Of a stretch of DNA of 6,766 nucleotides, positions 1-4,587 are shown in pieces; the stretch's first letter is position 1; each line of letters opens with the position of its first letter. The position numbers and the translations under genes are program-made. The notes beneath the pieces were generated by a model that did not search any database, was not told the origin of the DNA, and saw only the letters and a program-made list of their open reading frames with translations. The stretch comes from Flavobacteriales bacterium. Lineage in GTDB: Bacteria > Bacteroidota > Bacteroidia > DT-38. The stretch covers positions 1-6,766 of the forward strand of contig JABSPR010000351.1 of NCBI GenBank assembly GCA_013214975.1, written 5' to 3'.

Positions 1-31
1 AATTCTTTTTATAAAAAAATTAAATACCCCT

Positions 32-140
32 TGTAGCAGTGTAGCAGATGTAGCAGTGTGAAAATCACTATACATATCAATGATTTAGATCTTTTTTTCT
101 GCTACACCACTGCTACACCACCCTTTTCCAGATGTAGCAC
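32..140. repeat. TGTAGCAG iteron-like repeats in both orientations
   Basis: The 8-mer TGTAGCAG occurs at 32-39, 40-47 and 49-56 (8- and 9-bp spacing). Its reverse complement CTGCTACA occurs at 99-106 and 110-117, and a variant TGTAGCAC lies at 133-140. The two groups could form a large imperfect hairpin with about a 42-nt loop, or could be binding sites for a DNA-binding protein. They sit directly upstream of terS, where a terminase recognition (pac/cos) region or a regulatory region is plausible. The window starts at base 1, so I cannot exclude that they are the tail of an upstream feature. The repeat pattern is seen directly; the role is inference. Confidence 0.6.
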
Positions 141-155
141 TAAAAAGTATTATCT

Positions 156-183
156 TTGTTTTCTGCCGTTTTTAAAATATAAT
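156..183 (+). promoter_or_regulatory. Predicted promoter of the terS operon
   Basis: A perfect -10 hexamer TATAAT is at 178-183, with a weaker -35-like TTGTTT at 156-161 (16-bp spacer). Transcription would be expected to start near 190-191, right at the ATG at 191, and no Shine-Dalgarno sequence is visible. The mRNA may therefore be leaderless. The ATG at 182 falls inside the -10 box and is unlikely to be used from this promoter. Confidence 0.5.
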
Positions 184-190
184 GCTTAAT

Positions 191-688
191 ATGAATATTG
201 AATTAAGAGACAAACTTACACCAAAACAAATCAAATTCTGCTTACTTTTTGTTCAAGAAGGAGAAGAATTAAGTGCTAAGGAATGTGCTATTAGGGCCGG
301 ATATGCAGAATCGGTTGCTGCTAAGACTGCCTCTGAGTTAAGAAGAAAACCTCATGTCGCTAAATACATTAAAGAACTGAGAGATGATGAAGAAAAAAGA
401 TATGAAGTTAATTTTAATAGGCATCTAAAAAGACTTGATCAATTAAGTAAAGGAGCTGAAGGGTCAGGTAATTGGAATGCTGCCGTTCAAGCGGAGAAAT
501 CACGTGGCCAAGTGGCCGGTCTTTATATTGATCGCAAAGAAATTATGCACGGATCGATTGATCAGCTGAGTCGGGAAGAGGTTGATAAATTACTTACTGA
601 TATGGATAAAAAATTATCTATCGAAGGGAGTTTTACTGTAGATGACGACCAAACCGGAAACAAAGTTTTGGAAAAGAATAAAAAATAA
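191..688 (+). CDS. terS: Terminase small subunit
   Basis: This 165-aa protein matches the Terminase_2 (phage small terminase) pattern. It has an LTPKQ-x-F start (about residues 6-12), then the helix-turn-helix region with ECAIRAGYAES and the basic stretch SELRRKPHVAKYI, followed by a charged oligomerisation region. Small terminases bind the packaging site on phage DNA and hand it to the large subunit for cutting and translocation. An in-frame ATG at 182 would add three residues, but it lies inside the TATAAT box; I prefer 191, although neither start has a Shine-Dalgarno sequence. The end overlaps the next gene by 47 nt. The matching large subunit is not adjacent but about 5.8 kb downstream, which is atypical. 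The family call is firm; the exact start is uncertain. Confidence 0.9.
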   Translation: MNIELRDKLTPKQIKFCLLFVQEGEELSAKECAIRAGYAESVAAKTASELRRKPHVAKYIKELRDDEEKRYEVNFNRHLKRLDQLSKGAEGSGNWNAAVQAEKSRGQVAGLYIDRKEIMHGSIDQLSREEVDKLLTDMDKKLSIEGSFTVDDDQTGNKVLEKNKK

Positions 689-1052
689 CGCGTCAAAAAT
701 TACCTACTTTAGAATTGAGGCGGTCACTCCATTAGGATTGCCTGATTTAAACGGATTATTTAATGATCCGGAAAAAGGATCAGGTGAATTTTGGATTGAA
801 TTAAAGGTAACAACGGGGAAACGTGTCAATCTATCTCCGGCACAAATTTCGTGGCATATGCACAGATCTAAGCTTGGAGGAAAATCATTTATCATGGCCA
901 CCCCCCTCGTCCGGGGGGCTATCTCCGTGTACTCTGGGGGAAGAACCTTGAGCCTTGCTCAGTCAGGTATGGACCTTGAACCTTGTGCCTTGTTCCCTGA
1001 ACCAATTGATTGGTTCGGCCTTGAGACCTGGTTCATTGATAATGTAGCCTGA
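642..1052 (+). CDS. VRR-NUC-type PD-(D/E)xK endonuclease
   Basis: This 136-aa protein has the hallmark residues of a VRR-NUC / Holliday-junction-resolvase-like nuclease: Asp35 in GLPDLNG, Glu53 and Lys55 in WIELK, and Gln68 in LSPAQISWH, followed by a glycine pair and a hydrophobic strand (GGKSFIM). An upstream Glu6 in the first helix also fits the fold. Such phage nucleases are thought to cut branched or replicating DNA, for example to resolve concatemers before packaging, which suits a partner of terS. The start lies inside terS (47-nt overlap) with a GGGAG about 11 nt upstream, so translational coupling is likely. From about residue 100 the sequence runs through the CCTTGNN repeat cluster and looks like a low-value tail. 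That tail overlaps the leftward zinc-finger gene in antisense by 94 nt. The nuclease call is firm; the precise substrate is inferred. Confidence 0.85.
   Translation: MTTKPETKFWKRIKNNASKITYFRIEAVTPLGLPDLNGLFNDPEKGSGEFWIELKVTTGKRVNLSPAQISWHMHRSKLGGKSFIMATPLVRGAISVYSGGRTLSLAQSGMDLEPCALFPEPIDWFGLETWFIDNVA
901..918. repeat. GC-rich hairpin inside the nuclease gene
   Basis: CCCCCC (901-906) can pair with GGGGGG (913-918) across a 6-nt loop. It marks the point where the sequence turns distinctly GC-rich and leaves the conserved nuclease core. No T-tract follows, so it is not a normal intrinsic terminator. Confidence 0.5.
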
Positions 1053-1104
1053 GCTCTGAAGTGTAGCCACGGCTTGAGCCCTGCGACCTTGAGACCTGAG
1101 CCCC
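945..1104. repeat. CCTTGNN heptamer repeat cluster 1
   Basis: Degenerate repeats with a period of about 7 bp run through the convergent junction of the nuclease and zinc-finger genes. For example, four consecutive units at 973-1000 read CCTTGAA, CCTTGTG, CCTTGTT, CCCTGAA, and related GCTTGAG, CCCTGCG and CCTTGAG units follow at 1072-1098. The cluster contains a perfect inverted repeat: GAACCAAT at 999-1006 and ATTGGTTC at 1009-1016. Because seven is not a multiple of three, the repeat cycles through frames when translated, and it forms the C-terminal tails of the genes on both strands. Confidence 0.75.
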
Positions 1105-1219
1105 GGTTCACGCAGCGCAGGCACAGCCACCTGGGCTTGCTGCTTGTTTTTTTCATGTTCTCCTTCAGGTATTCCCTGGAGCAGAGATCACAAACTTCAG
1201 TGCGCGGCATAGCTGACAT
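959..1219 (-). CDS. Small Cys4 zinc-finger protein
   Basis: This 86-aa hypothetical protein carries CxxC at residues 10-13 and a second CxxC at 33-36, separated by 19 residues: a treble-clef or zinc-ribbon style Cys4 site, likely to bind zinc and possibly nucleic acid. The motif spacing and the basic linker suggest a real gene rather than a shadow frame. It overlaps the end of the GP88-like gene by 23 nt and would be translated from the same leftward mRNA. An alternative ATG at 1210 keeps all four cysteines; no strong Shine-Dalgarno sequence is seen. After residue 45 or so the protein runs through heptamer repeat cluster 1, and its last 31 codons are antisense to the nuclease gene. The tail may therefore be an accident of repeat insertion. 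Confidence 0.6.
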   Translation of the reverse strand: MSAMPRTEVCDLCSREYLKENMKKTSSKPRWLCLRCVNRGSGLKVAGLKPWLHFRAQATLSMNQVSRPNQSIGSGNKAQGSRSIPD

Positions 1220-1826
1220 TTTTTATCTTTGTATTCCAACAGGCCCGGCACTTCTTGCATTCATTGCCTTGCCTGGGAGCTTTACAGCTGAAGCCAATTG
1301 CTTTGGAATTCTTATGGACTGTTGACGTAAGCCCGGCGTTTTTGTGAGGGGCTCCATCGATCATCGTAGCACTGACCCGCACTGCCAGATTACCAGGGAG
1401 TGACAAGCCTTCTTTAAAAAAGGCTTTCAGGAATCCGGCCTCGCGTGTCGGGATCCAGTGCTTCACCGTAGGCGTCCTTTTACAGACAGCTACAATCTTT
1501 TTAAAATGCTCCAGGCTTTGGAGATCCCCGCTGTCATGCCATCTAAAAAACGGGACCTTGCGGCCGTAGTTATTAATTAACATAACCATTGCGTCGATCC
1601 ATCCTGGATCATCAATTGCTTCAAGCCTGTTAGCGTGTGCCTGCTTAACACCCGGGAATATGTAGCGTCCCTTGAGCGCGTAACAGCTGGCGCACGTTGA
1701 GCCATCCACTAGCCTAAGCTTTGATCCGGTAGCGCATTCAAACGCACTGAGACCGTAGCCGTAGCCAGGCATTTTCGAAGGGTTGCTTAAACCACCCACT
1801 AATAACTTCGCTTCTTTTAAATTCAT
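1197..1826 (-). CDS. GP88-like phage protein with cysteine-rich motifs
   Basis: This protein of about 209 aa resembles the phage gene product 88 (GP88) family, whose function is unknown. Visible motifs (numbered from the ATG at 1826) are a Cys at 31, a CxxCYA motif at Cys45/Cys48, an aromatic FRWHDSGDLQ block, HWIPTRE, and a C-terminal Cys181-x8-CxxCxxC cluster. The CxxCYA signature recalls Gp37/Gp68-type proteins, and the cysteines could hold metal or an Fe-S cluster; this is inference. The gene is visibly richer in G+C than its neighbours, a sign of separate origin. The ATG at 1835 lies in the -10 region of its promoter, so the ATG at 1826 is preferred and the mRNA is probably leaderless. 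It heads a two-gene leftward operon with the zinc-finger gene and diverges from the 57-aa gene. Confidence 0.8.
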   Translation of the reverse strand: MNLKEAKLLVGGLSNPSKMPGYGYGLSAFECATGSKLRLVDGSTCASCYALKGRYIFPGVKQAHANRLEAIDDPGWIDAMVMLINNYGRKVPFFRWHDSGDLQSLEHFKKIVAVCKRTPTVKHWIPTREAGFLKAFFKEGLSLPGNLAVRVSATMIDGAPHKNAGLTSTVHKNSKAIGFSCKAPRQGNECKKCRACWNTKIKNVSYAAH

Positions 1827-1828
1827 TA

Positions 1829-1860
1829 TTGACATATATAAGATAGTATGGGATAGTCAA
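1829..1860. promoter_or_regulatory. Symmetric divergent promoter, element 1
   Basis: Rightward: TTGACA (1829-1834), 17 bp, GATAGT (1852-1857). Leftward: TTGACT (1860-1855), 17 bp, ATATGT (1837-1832). Each -35 box overlaps the -10 box of the opposite promoter, so polymerase can bind in only one direction at a time. Inside are a TATGGGATA box (1847-1855) and ATAAGATA (1838-1845); on the minus strand these form 10-bp-phased direct repeats TATCCCATAC and TATCTTATAT. Near-identical elements lie at 2672-2704 and 4158-4189. Confidence 0.75.
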
Positions 1861-1890
1861 GTATTAATTTTTAAAAAGGAGAAAAAAATT

Positions 1891-2064
1891 ATGAATTTAA
1901 CAATAGAAGTTAAAAACATATACGGCAATGAATTAGTATATCCTATATGTGATAAGGCTAAAAAGCTTTGCAGCTTAACAGGTCAAAAAACTTTTAATAA
2001 ATATGATATTAATACTTTAAAAAGTTTAGGCTATACTTTTACACAAAATAAAAAAGAATTATAA
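1891..2064 (+). CDS. Conserved 57-aa hypothetical protein
   Basis: The start at 1891 is set by a good AAGGAG (1876-1881) 9 nt upstream, downstream of divergent promoter element 1. Longer upstream extensions of the frame have no ribosome binding site and run through the promoter. The protein begins with a hydrophobic strand (NLTIEVKN), then YGNELVYP, CDKAKKLCSLTGQKTF, and ends with a helix and strand around IntLKSLGYTF. I recognise this as a small protein type that recurs in marine phage sequences, but I know of no function. Its compact alternating strand/helix pattern suggests a stable mini-domain. It is followed at once by heptamer repeat cluster 2 and a possible terminator. Confidence 0.8.
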   Translation: MNLTIEVKNIYGNELVYPICDKAKKLCSLTGQKTFNKYDINTLKSLGYTFTQNKKEL

Positions 2065-2066
2065 AA

Positions 2067-2146
2067 GCTTGAGCCTGGGCCTTGTGCCTGGGCCCTTTTA
2101 CCTTGAGCCTTGAGACCTTTTTAATTTAATTGGCTTGAGCCCTGGA
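2067..2146. repeat. CCTTGNG/CCTGG repeat cluster 2
   Basis: The short gap between the convergent 57-aa and 71-aa genes is filled by units such as GCTTGAG, CCTGGG, CCTTGTG, CCTGGG, two consecutive CCTTGAG units, and GCTTGAGCCCTGG. This is the same degenerate repeat of about 7 bp (often 13 bp as a pair) as in clusters 1, 3 and 4, and it lies in the same type of position. Confidence 0.75.
2077..2099 (+). terminator. Weak intrinsic terminator within repeat cluster 2
   Basis: GGGCC (2077-2081) pairs with GGCCC (2091-2095) across a 9-nt loop and is followed by TTTT (2096-2099). The stem is short, so termination efficiency is uncertain, but the position after the 57-aa gene is right. Confidence 0.4.
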
Positions 2147-2362
2147 TCATTTTTTATTTTTTATTTTATGTGCCAGGCGTATGATTTCATAAAGCTCGGT
2201 GCTTTTTGCTTCCGATGTATTGCCGTCGTGGATCTCGGACAATTGCTGATCGCTTAAAAAGCCGTCCGGCCCAGGAGTGAATTCCGTATAGTTATCGTGA
2301 AAACTGTCCACGTAGTACGAGTTATGATCGTACATTAAAATTTTTTCAATTAGTTTCTCCAT
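2147..2362 (-). CDS. Acidic 71-aa hypothetical protein
   Basis: The start is well supported by a near-perfect Shine-Dalgarno sequence (AAGGAGGT at 2375-2368), and the gene overlaps the end of the 107-aa gene upstream by 17 nt, so the two are co-transcribed. The protein is acidic and tyrosine/histidine-rich in its first half (MYDHNSYYVDSFHDNYTEF), has a PGPDGFLSDQQLSEI segment, and ends in a lysine-rich tail (HKIKNKK) encoded by an A-rich run. I see no catalytic motif or membrane segment and do not recognise a family. It occupies the second leftward position of unit (b), equivalent to the zinc-finger gene in unit (a) and the 79-aa gene in unit (c). Confidence 0.75.
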   Translation of the reverse strand: MEKLIEKILMYDHNSYYVDSFHDNYTEFTPGPDGFLSDQQLSEIHDGNTSEAKSTELYEIIRLAHKIKNKK

Positions 2363-2669
2363 TGAGTACCTCCTTCAAGTATTCAAATTTTCTCTCCAAC
2401 GCCCACTTCTCTTGCGCTTCGTCCATCGTCATTGCGTGGGGGTGGATCTTGTCATCAATGTACAGACTGAACCTCTCTGAAAATTGGTGAGGCAGTGAGG
2501 CACTGTATCGATAAGAATTTTTTGCACCATTAACTTTTCTCGTGCCTCTTCCTAATTTTCTGATCTTATATCTTTTACGATTTAAGTACTTGCGAGCAAG
2601 CCGAATGAATTCAGCCCCCTCTTCATTATTAGGTATATCTGAAAAGTAATGTATCGGTATTATTTTCAT
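2346..2669 (-). CDS. Basic 107-aa hypothetical protein
   Basis: This is the first gene of the leftward pair in unit (b). It starts at the ATG at 2669, seven bases after the predicted -10 box of divergent promoter element 2 and with no Shine-Dalgarno sequence, so a leaderless transcript is likely. The N-terminal half is strongly basic (NRKRYKIRKLGRGTRK around residues 30-45) and could contact nucleic acid. The second half has an amphipathic ERFSLYIDDK strand and a charged helix (DEAQEKWALERKFEYLKEVL). I do not recognise a named domain. The 17-nt overlap with the 71-aa gene indicates coupled expression. Confidence 0.78.
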   Translation of the reverse strand: MKIIPIHYFSDIPNNEEGAEFIRLARKYLNRKRYKIRKLGRGTRKVNGAKNSYRYSASLPHQFSERFSLYIDDKIHPHAMTMDEAQEKWALERKFEYLKEVLNGETN

Positions 2670-2671
2670 TA

Positions 2672-2704
2672 TTGACTTCTATCTCATATTATCTTATATG
2701 TCAA
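2672..2704. promoter_or_regulatory. Symmetric divergent promoter, element 2
   Basis: Rightward: TTGACT (2672-2677), 17 bp, TATATG (2695-2700). Leftward: TTGACA (2704-2699), 17 bp, TAGAAG (2681-2676). Read on the minus strand it aligns with the plus strand of element 1, sharing TTGACATATA, ATAAGATA and GTCAA. On the plus strand, TATCTCATAT is followed directly by TATCTTATAT, a 10-bp-phased direct repeat suggesting a regulator site on one face of the helix. Confidence 0.75.
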
Positions 2705-2729
2705 TAAACCATTTAAAAAGGAGTGAAAA

Positions 2730-3296
2730 ATGGCTGAACTAAAAGTTTATCAACGAGATCATTATAGAGGCAAGATTCGTGATCTCTTGAGACCTGAAAT
2801 AGAAAAGGAAGAGATGCTACTATCATCAATAATTGCTGATATGACAGACTCGGCTGAAAAGACTCTTGCTAAAAAACTAGGGGCTGATGAAATCATCAAA
2901 GCCCTAGAACAAGCAGAAGCAGAGATCTTGAAAGCTCGCAATAGGGCGAGGACTTTTTTCATGAGACTCTCAAGAAAGCGTGTGAGCTTTAAGCGTAATC
3001 TTGAATATGGCTTTGAGCGTGGTGATGATGAAAAAATCACGCCTAAAAAATGCTGGAGTCAGATCAGAAAATGGGCTGAAAAGCTAGCCGAGAAGGAAGC
3101 CGAGAAGCTACCTCAAGGAAAGCGTATCGCTTATCTGAAAGCAGTTGAAACAAGGGCTGATGATACAGTCATGGAAGCGCATGTTTCAAATGACATAACG
3201 CAAGGTCTGACAGAATTATTTGGAACGCTTGAGATTGGGTGGAATAGAGCTTTGCCTCAACTTGCCCCTCCAAGCAAAGATCAACCTGAAGACTAA
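2730..3296 (+). CDS. Charged, helical 188-aa hypothetical protein
   Basis: The start is fixed by AAGGAG (2718-2723) 6 nt upstream in an AAGGAGTGAAAA leader. The protein is almost entirely predicted helix with heptad-like charged/hydrophobic spacing: roughly residues 20-80 (ALEQAEAEILKARNRARTFF) and 105-150 (KWAEKLAEKEAEKL) look like coiled-coil segments. A basic stretch MRLSRKRVSFKRN lies between them, and the C-terminus is proline-rich and acidic (APPSKDQPED). The composition would fit a scaffold-like, structural or DNA-associated protein, but no family is recognised and no function is claimed. It is the single rightward gene of unit (b), driven by divergent promoter element 2. Confidence 0.8.
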   Translation: MAELKVYQRDHYRGKIRDLLRPEIEKEEMLLSSIIADMTDSAEKTLAKKLGADEIIKALEQAEAEILKARNRARTFFMRLSRKRVSFKRNLEYGFERGDDEKITPKKCWSQIRKWAEKLAEKEAEKLPQGKRIAYLKAVETRADDTVMEAHVSNDITQGLTELFGTLEIGWNRALPQLAPPSKDQPED

Positions 3297-3306
3297 AAAC
3301 TAAAAA

Positions 3307-3334
3307 AAGGGGGGTAGTTATACCTATTCCCCTT
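3307..3334 (+). terminator. Possible hairpin after the 188-aa gene
   Basis: AAGGGG (3307-3312) pairs with CCCCTT (3329-3334), and the inner GGTA (3313-3316) pairs with TACC (3321-3324), leaving a GTTA loop and a 4-nt bulge. It starts 11 nt after the stop codon but lacks a good T-tract, so it may be an mRNA-end stabiliser or a weak terminator. A second small hairpin follows at 3341-3356 (AAACGC, TTGT loop, GCGTTT). Confidence 0.4.
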
Positions 3335-3377
3335 CCTTAAAAACGCTTGTGCGTTTAATTTAAAGACATTTTTTTTT

Positions 3378-3436
3378 CGCTTGTGCCTGGAATTTTAGAT
3401 CTTGGGCCCTGGAGCTGTCAGCTCCAGTCATGGTCC
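3378..3436. repeat. CTTGTGCCTGG repeat cluster 3
   Basis: Copies of the same repeat type as clusters 1, 2 and 4 (GCTTGTGCCTGG at 3379-3390, CTTGGGCCCTGG at 3401-3412) lie between the convergent 188-aa and 79-aa genes. They lead into a perfect palindrome: CTGGAGCTG and CAGCTCCAG around a central T, 3409-3427. Confidence 0.7.
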
Positions 3437-3446
3437 TATTTTTTTT
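3404..3446 (+). terminator. Intrinsic terminator built from repeat cluster 3
   Basis: CTGGAGC (3409-3415) pairs with GCTCCAG (3421-3427). The stem extends after a 4-nt bulge through GGGCC (3404-3408) and GGTCC (3432-3436, one G-U pair). A tract of eight T follows (3439-3446). It would terminate rightward transcription from the 188-aa gene. Confidence 0.6.
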
Positions 3447-3455
3447 AGACCAATT

Positions 3456-3500
3456 AAAAAGGGCGAGCGCACTCATTACTAATAACTCTGACACTCGCCC
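3456..3500 (-). terminator. Intrinsic terminator of the 79-aa/128-aa operon
   Basis: On the minus strand GGGCGAG (3500-3494) pairs with CTCGCCC (3467-3461), extendable by a G-U and a G-C pair. The stem encloses a loop of about 22 nt that contains its own ATTAGTAAT dyad. Five T follow (3460-3456). It begins just after the 79-aa stop codon. Confidence 0.7.
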
Positions 3501-3506
3501 CTTGTC

Positions 3507-3746
3507 TTAGATTACGGGAATTACTGAAAGGTCTTTAAAGGAGGTAAACAATGAACCTCCATCATTCCCTTCATCATCCTGGGAAGGAAACATGTAACTC
3601 CCATCATTAAAAAACATAACGAGGGGAGTTTGATCCCATCCCAAGTCGTCCATTTCCTTTTTATTTAAGTATCGGACTTGGACAATCTTTTTACCTACGA
3701 GATGTTTTTGACAAATCTTTGTCCATCTCTTGCGAGTGTCACTCAT
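3507..3746 (-). CDS. Conserved 79-aa hypothetical protein
   Basis: The start codon overlaps the stop of the 128-aa gene as ATGA, a classic translational coupling arrangement. The protein has a compact alpha/beta look: a KICQKHLVGKKIVQVRYL helix-strand, DDLGW, a strand PLVMFFNDGSYMFPS, then an acidic glycine loop QDDEGNDGGSLFT and a final strand DLSVIPVI. I recognise the HLVGKKIV-VRY and DDEGNDGG patterns as those of a small conserved protein seen in phages, often annotated hypothetical. No catalytic assignment is possible; the acidic loop could bind a metal, which is speculation. A strong terminator follows immediately. Confidence 0.8.
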   Translation of the reverse strand: MSDTRKRWTKICQKHLVGKKIVQVRYLNKKEMDDLGWDQTPLVMFFNDGSYMFPSQDDEGNDGGSLFTSFKDLSVIPVI

Positions 3747-4129
3747 AACTCGGCCTCAAATTCGCAAGAATTATTTTTCTTTACACACTCGCGAATTTTC
3801 TCTCCAAGTTTCCAACGAGCATACCATTCTAAAATAAATGTCACTCTCCTGCTTGATACTTTAAGAGACTTTTCAATCATCTCATTATTGTATCCCATCT
3901 CTTTGCTTTTTTCTAAGTCAGAAAAAAACTTTTCAATTTCCTGGAAATGTTTTCCAAGAGTTTCTTTACAAGTTTTAAGACCTTTCTCAATGCTTGTAAG
4001 GTCCTCTTCACTATAGTAATAATTGATATGTGTCGGTTCGCCTTCCTTGCCGAAAAAATCTGCGTCAGAACTCGATTGAACTCCGAACCAAAACTTACCC
4101 TCAATATCGCCATTGTAATATCTACCCAT
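3743..4129 (-). CDS. Conserved 128-aa hypothetical protein
   Basis: The start is supported by AAGGAG (4142-4137) 7 nt upstream and the leftward side of divergent promoter element 3. The N-terminus (MGRYYNGDIEGKFWFGVQSS, then DADFFG) is a very distinctive motif that I recognise from marine phage hypothetical proteins. It is followed by a tyrosine-rich HINYYYSEEDL stretch and then a long helical region (residues about 45-125) with charged coiled-coil character and a conserved-looking EWYARWKLGEKIREC segment. No known enzyme motif is present. It is the leading gene of the leftward pair in unit (c) and is coupled to the 79-aa gene by a 4-nt overlap. Confidence 0.85.
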   Translation of the reverse strand: MGRYYNGDIEGKFWFGVQSSSDADFFGKEGEPTHINYYYSEEDLTSIEKGLKTCKETLGKHFQEIEKFFSDLEKSKEMGYNNEMIEKSLKVSSRRVTFILEWYARWKLGEKIRECVKKNNSCEFEAEL

Positions 4130-4157
4130 AATTTTCTCCTTTTTAAAAATTATTTAA

Positions 4158-4189
4158 TTGACATTACATAAGATTTATCCCATAGTCAA
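4158..4189. promoter_or_regulatory. Symmetric divergent promoter, element 3
   Basis: Rightward: TTGACA (4158-4163), 17 bp, CATAGT (4181-4186). Leftward: TTGACT (4189-4184), 17 bp, TAATGT (4166-4161). It has the same 32-bp length and the same -35/-10 interlock as element 1. It contains ATAAGAT (4168-4174) and TATCCCATA (4176-4184); the latter is the reverse complement of the box in element 1, so the site is flipped. Confidence 0.75.
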
Positions 4190-4230
4190 CTTGAAATTGC
4201 ACGGAGTGTATTTCAAATAAAGGAGTGAAT

Positions 4231-4542
4231 ATGAAGACATTTAAAAGAAAGCTTTTAGGCAAAGTCGGGGTTGATAGTGGTATGCTATGCATTCATGACC
4301 CCTGCTATGACAAAGCTTCAATTAAAAAACTAGGAATTGAATTTCAATCCGGCTATGGCGACGGCCTCTATTCTGTTTTTGGAATTGAGAATTTAGACGG
4401 CCGGATAATAAAGGTTGAAATCATAATGGGTGAGCATCTCATTGACAATGATGGCTTAGTCTTCACTGATTATGATGAAACTGAAAAAGGAAATCCAAAA
4501 GATAACGGAGAAAAAATATCTCTATTTGATCAAATAGGTTGA
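4231..4542 (+). CDS. Conserved 103-aa beta-rich hypothetical protein
   Basis: The start at 4231 is supported by AAGGAG (4220-4225) in the leader AAGGAGTGAATATG; an in-frame GTG at 4225 overlaps that site and is unlikely. The protein has the pattern VDSGMLCIHDPCY (residues about 14-26), a FQSGYGDGLYSVFGI strand-turn-strand, and a further strand IIKVEIIMG. This order (V-D-S-G, D-P-C-Y, then G-D-G-x-Y) recurs in small phage and bacterial hypothetical proteins with a mostly beta fold. No function is known to me. The C-terminus is acidic and polar. It is the single rightward gene of unit (c) and ends 6 nt before a strong terminator. Confidence 0.82.
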   Translation: MKTFKRKLLGKVGVDSGMLCIHDPCYDKASIKKLGIEFQSGYGDGLYSVFGIENLDGRIIKVEIIMGEHLIDNDGLVFTDYDETEKGNPKDNGEKISLFDQIG

Positions 4543-4548
4543 CCCCAG

Positions 4549-4582
4549 AAAAAAGGGCCCATGAAACTTGGGCCCTTTTTTT
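4549..4582. terminator. Strong bidirectional intrinsic terminator
   Basis: A 13-bp perfect stem (4549-4561 with 4569-4581) encloses a 7-nt loop. Its core is GGGCCCA/TGGGCCC, flanked by six A on the left and seven T on the right. The flanking A/T runs give a T-tract on either strand, so it can stop the 103-aa gene transcript and the leftward operon. Confidence 0.88.
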
Positions 4583-4587
4583 ATTTA

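Noticed and set aside
32..140. CRISPR-like array
   Set aside because: Units are only 8 bp, in mixed orientation, with no regular spacers.
1074..1325. Rightward open frame of 83 codons
   Set aside because: It lies antisense to the zinc-finger and GP88-like genes, has no ribosome site, and its protein shows no motif.
2141..2170. A/T-rich heptamer-like run (TATTTTT) as part of the repeat family
   Set aside because: It encodes the lysine-rich end of the 71-aa protein and is better explained as low-complexity coding sequence.
2762..3040. Leftward open frame of 92 codons
   Set aside because: It is fully antisense to the well-supported 188-aa gene, serine-rich, with no start signals.
3430..3510. 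Possible 26-codon rightward peptide
   Set aside because: It begins inside the stem and T-tract of one terminator and runs through the opposite-strand terminator, with no ribosome site.
3678..4171. Rightward and alternative leftward frames in the 79-aa/128-aa region
   Set aside because: They are shadows of the two leftward genes, which have a promoter, ribosome site, coupling overlap and terminator.
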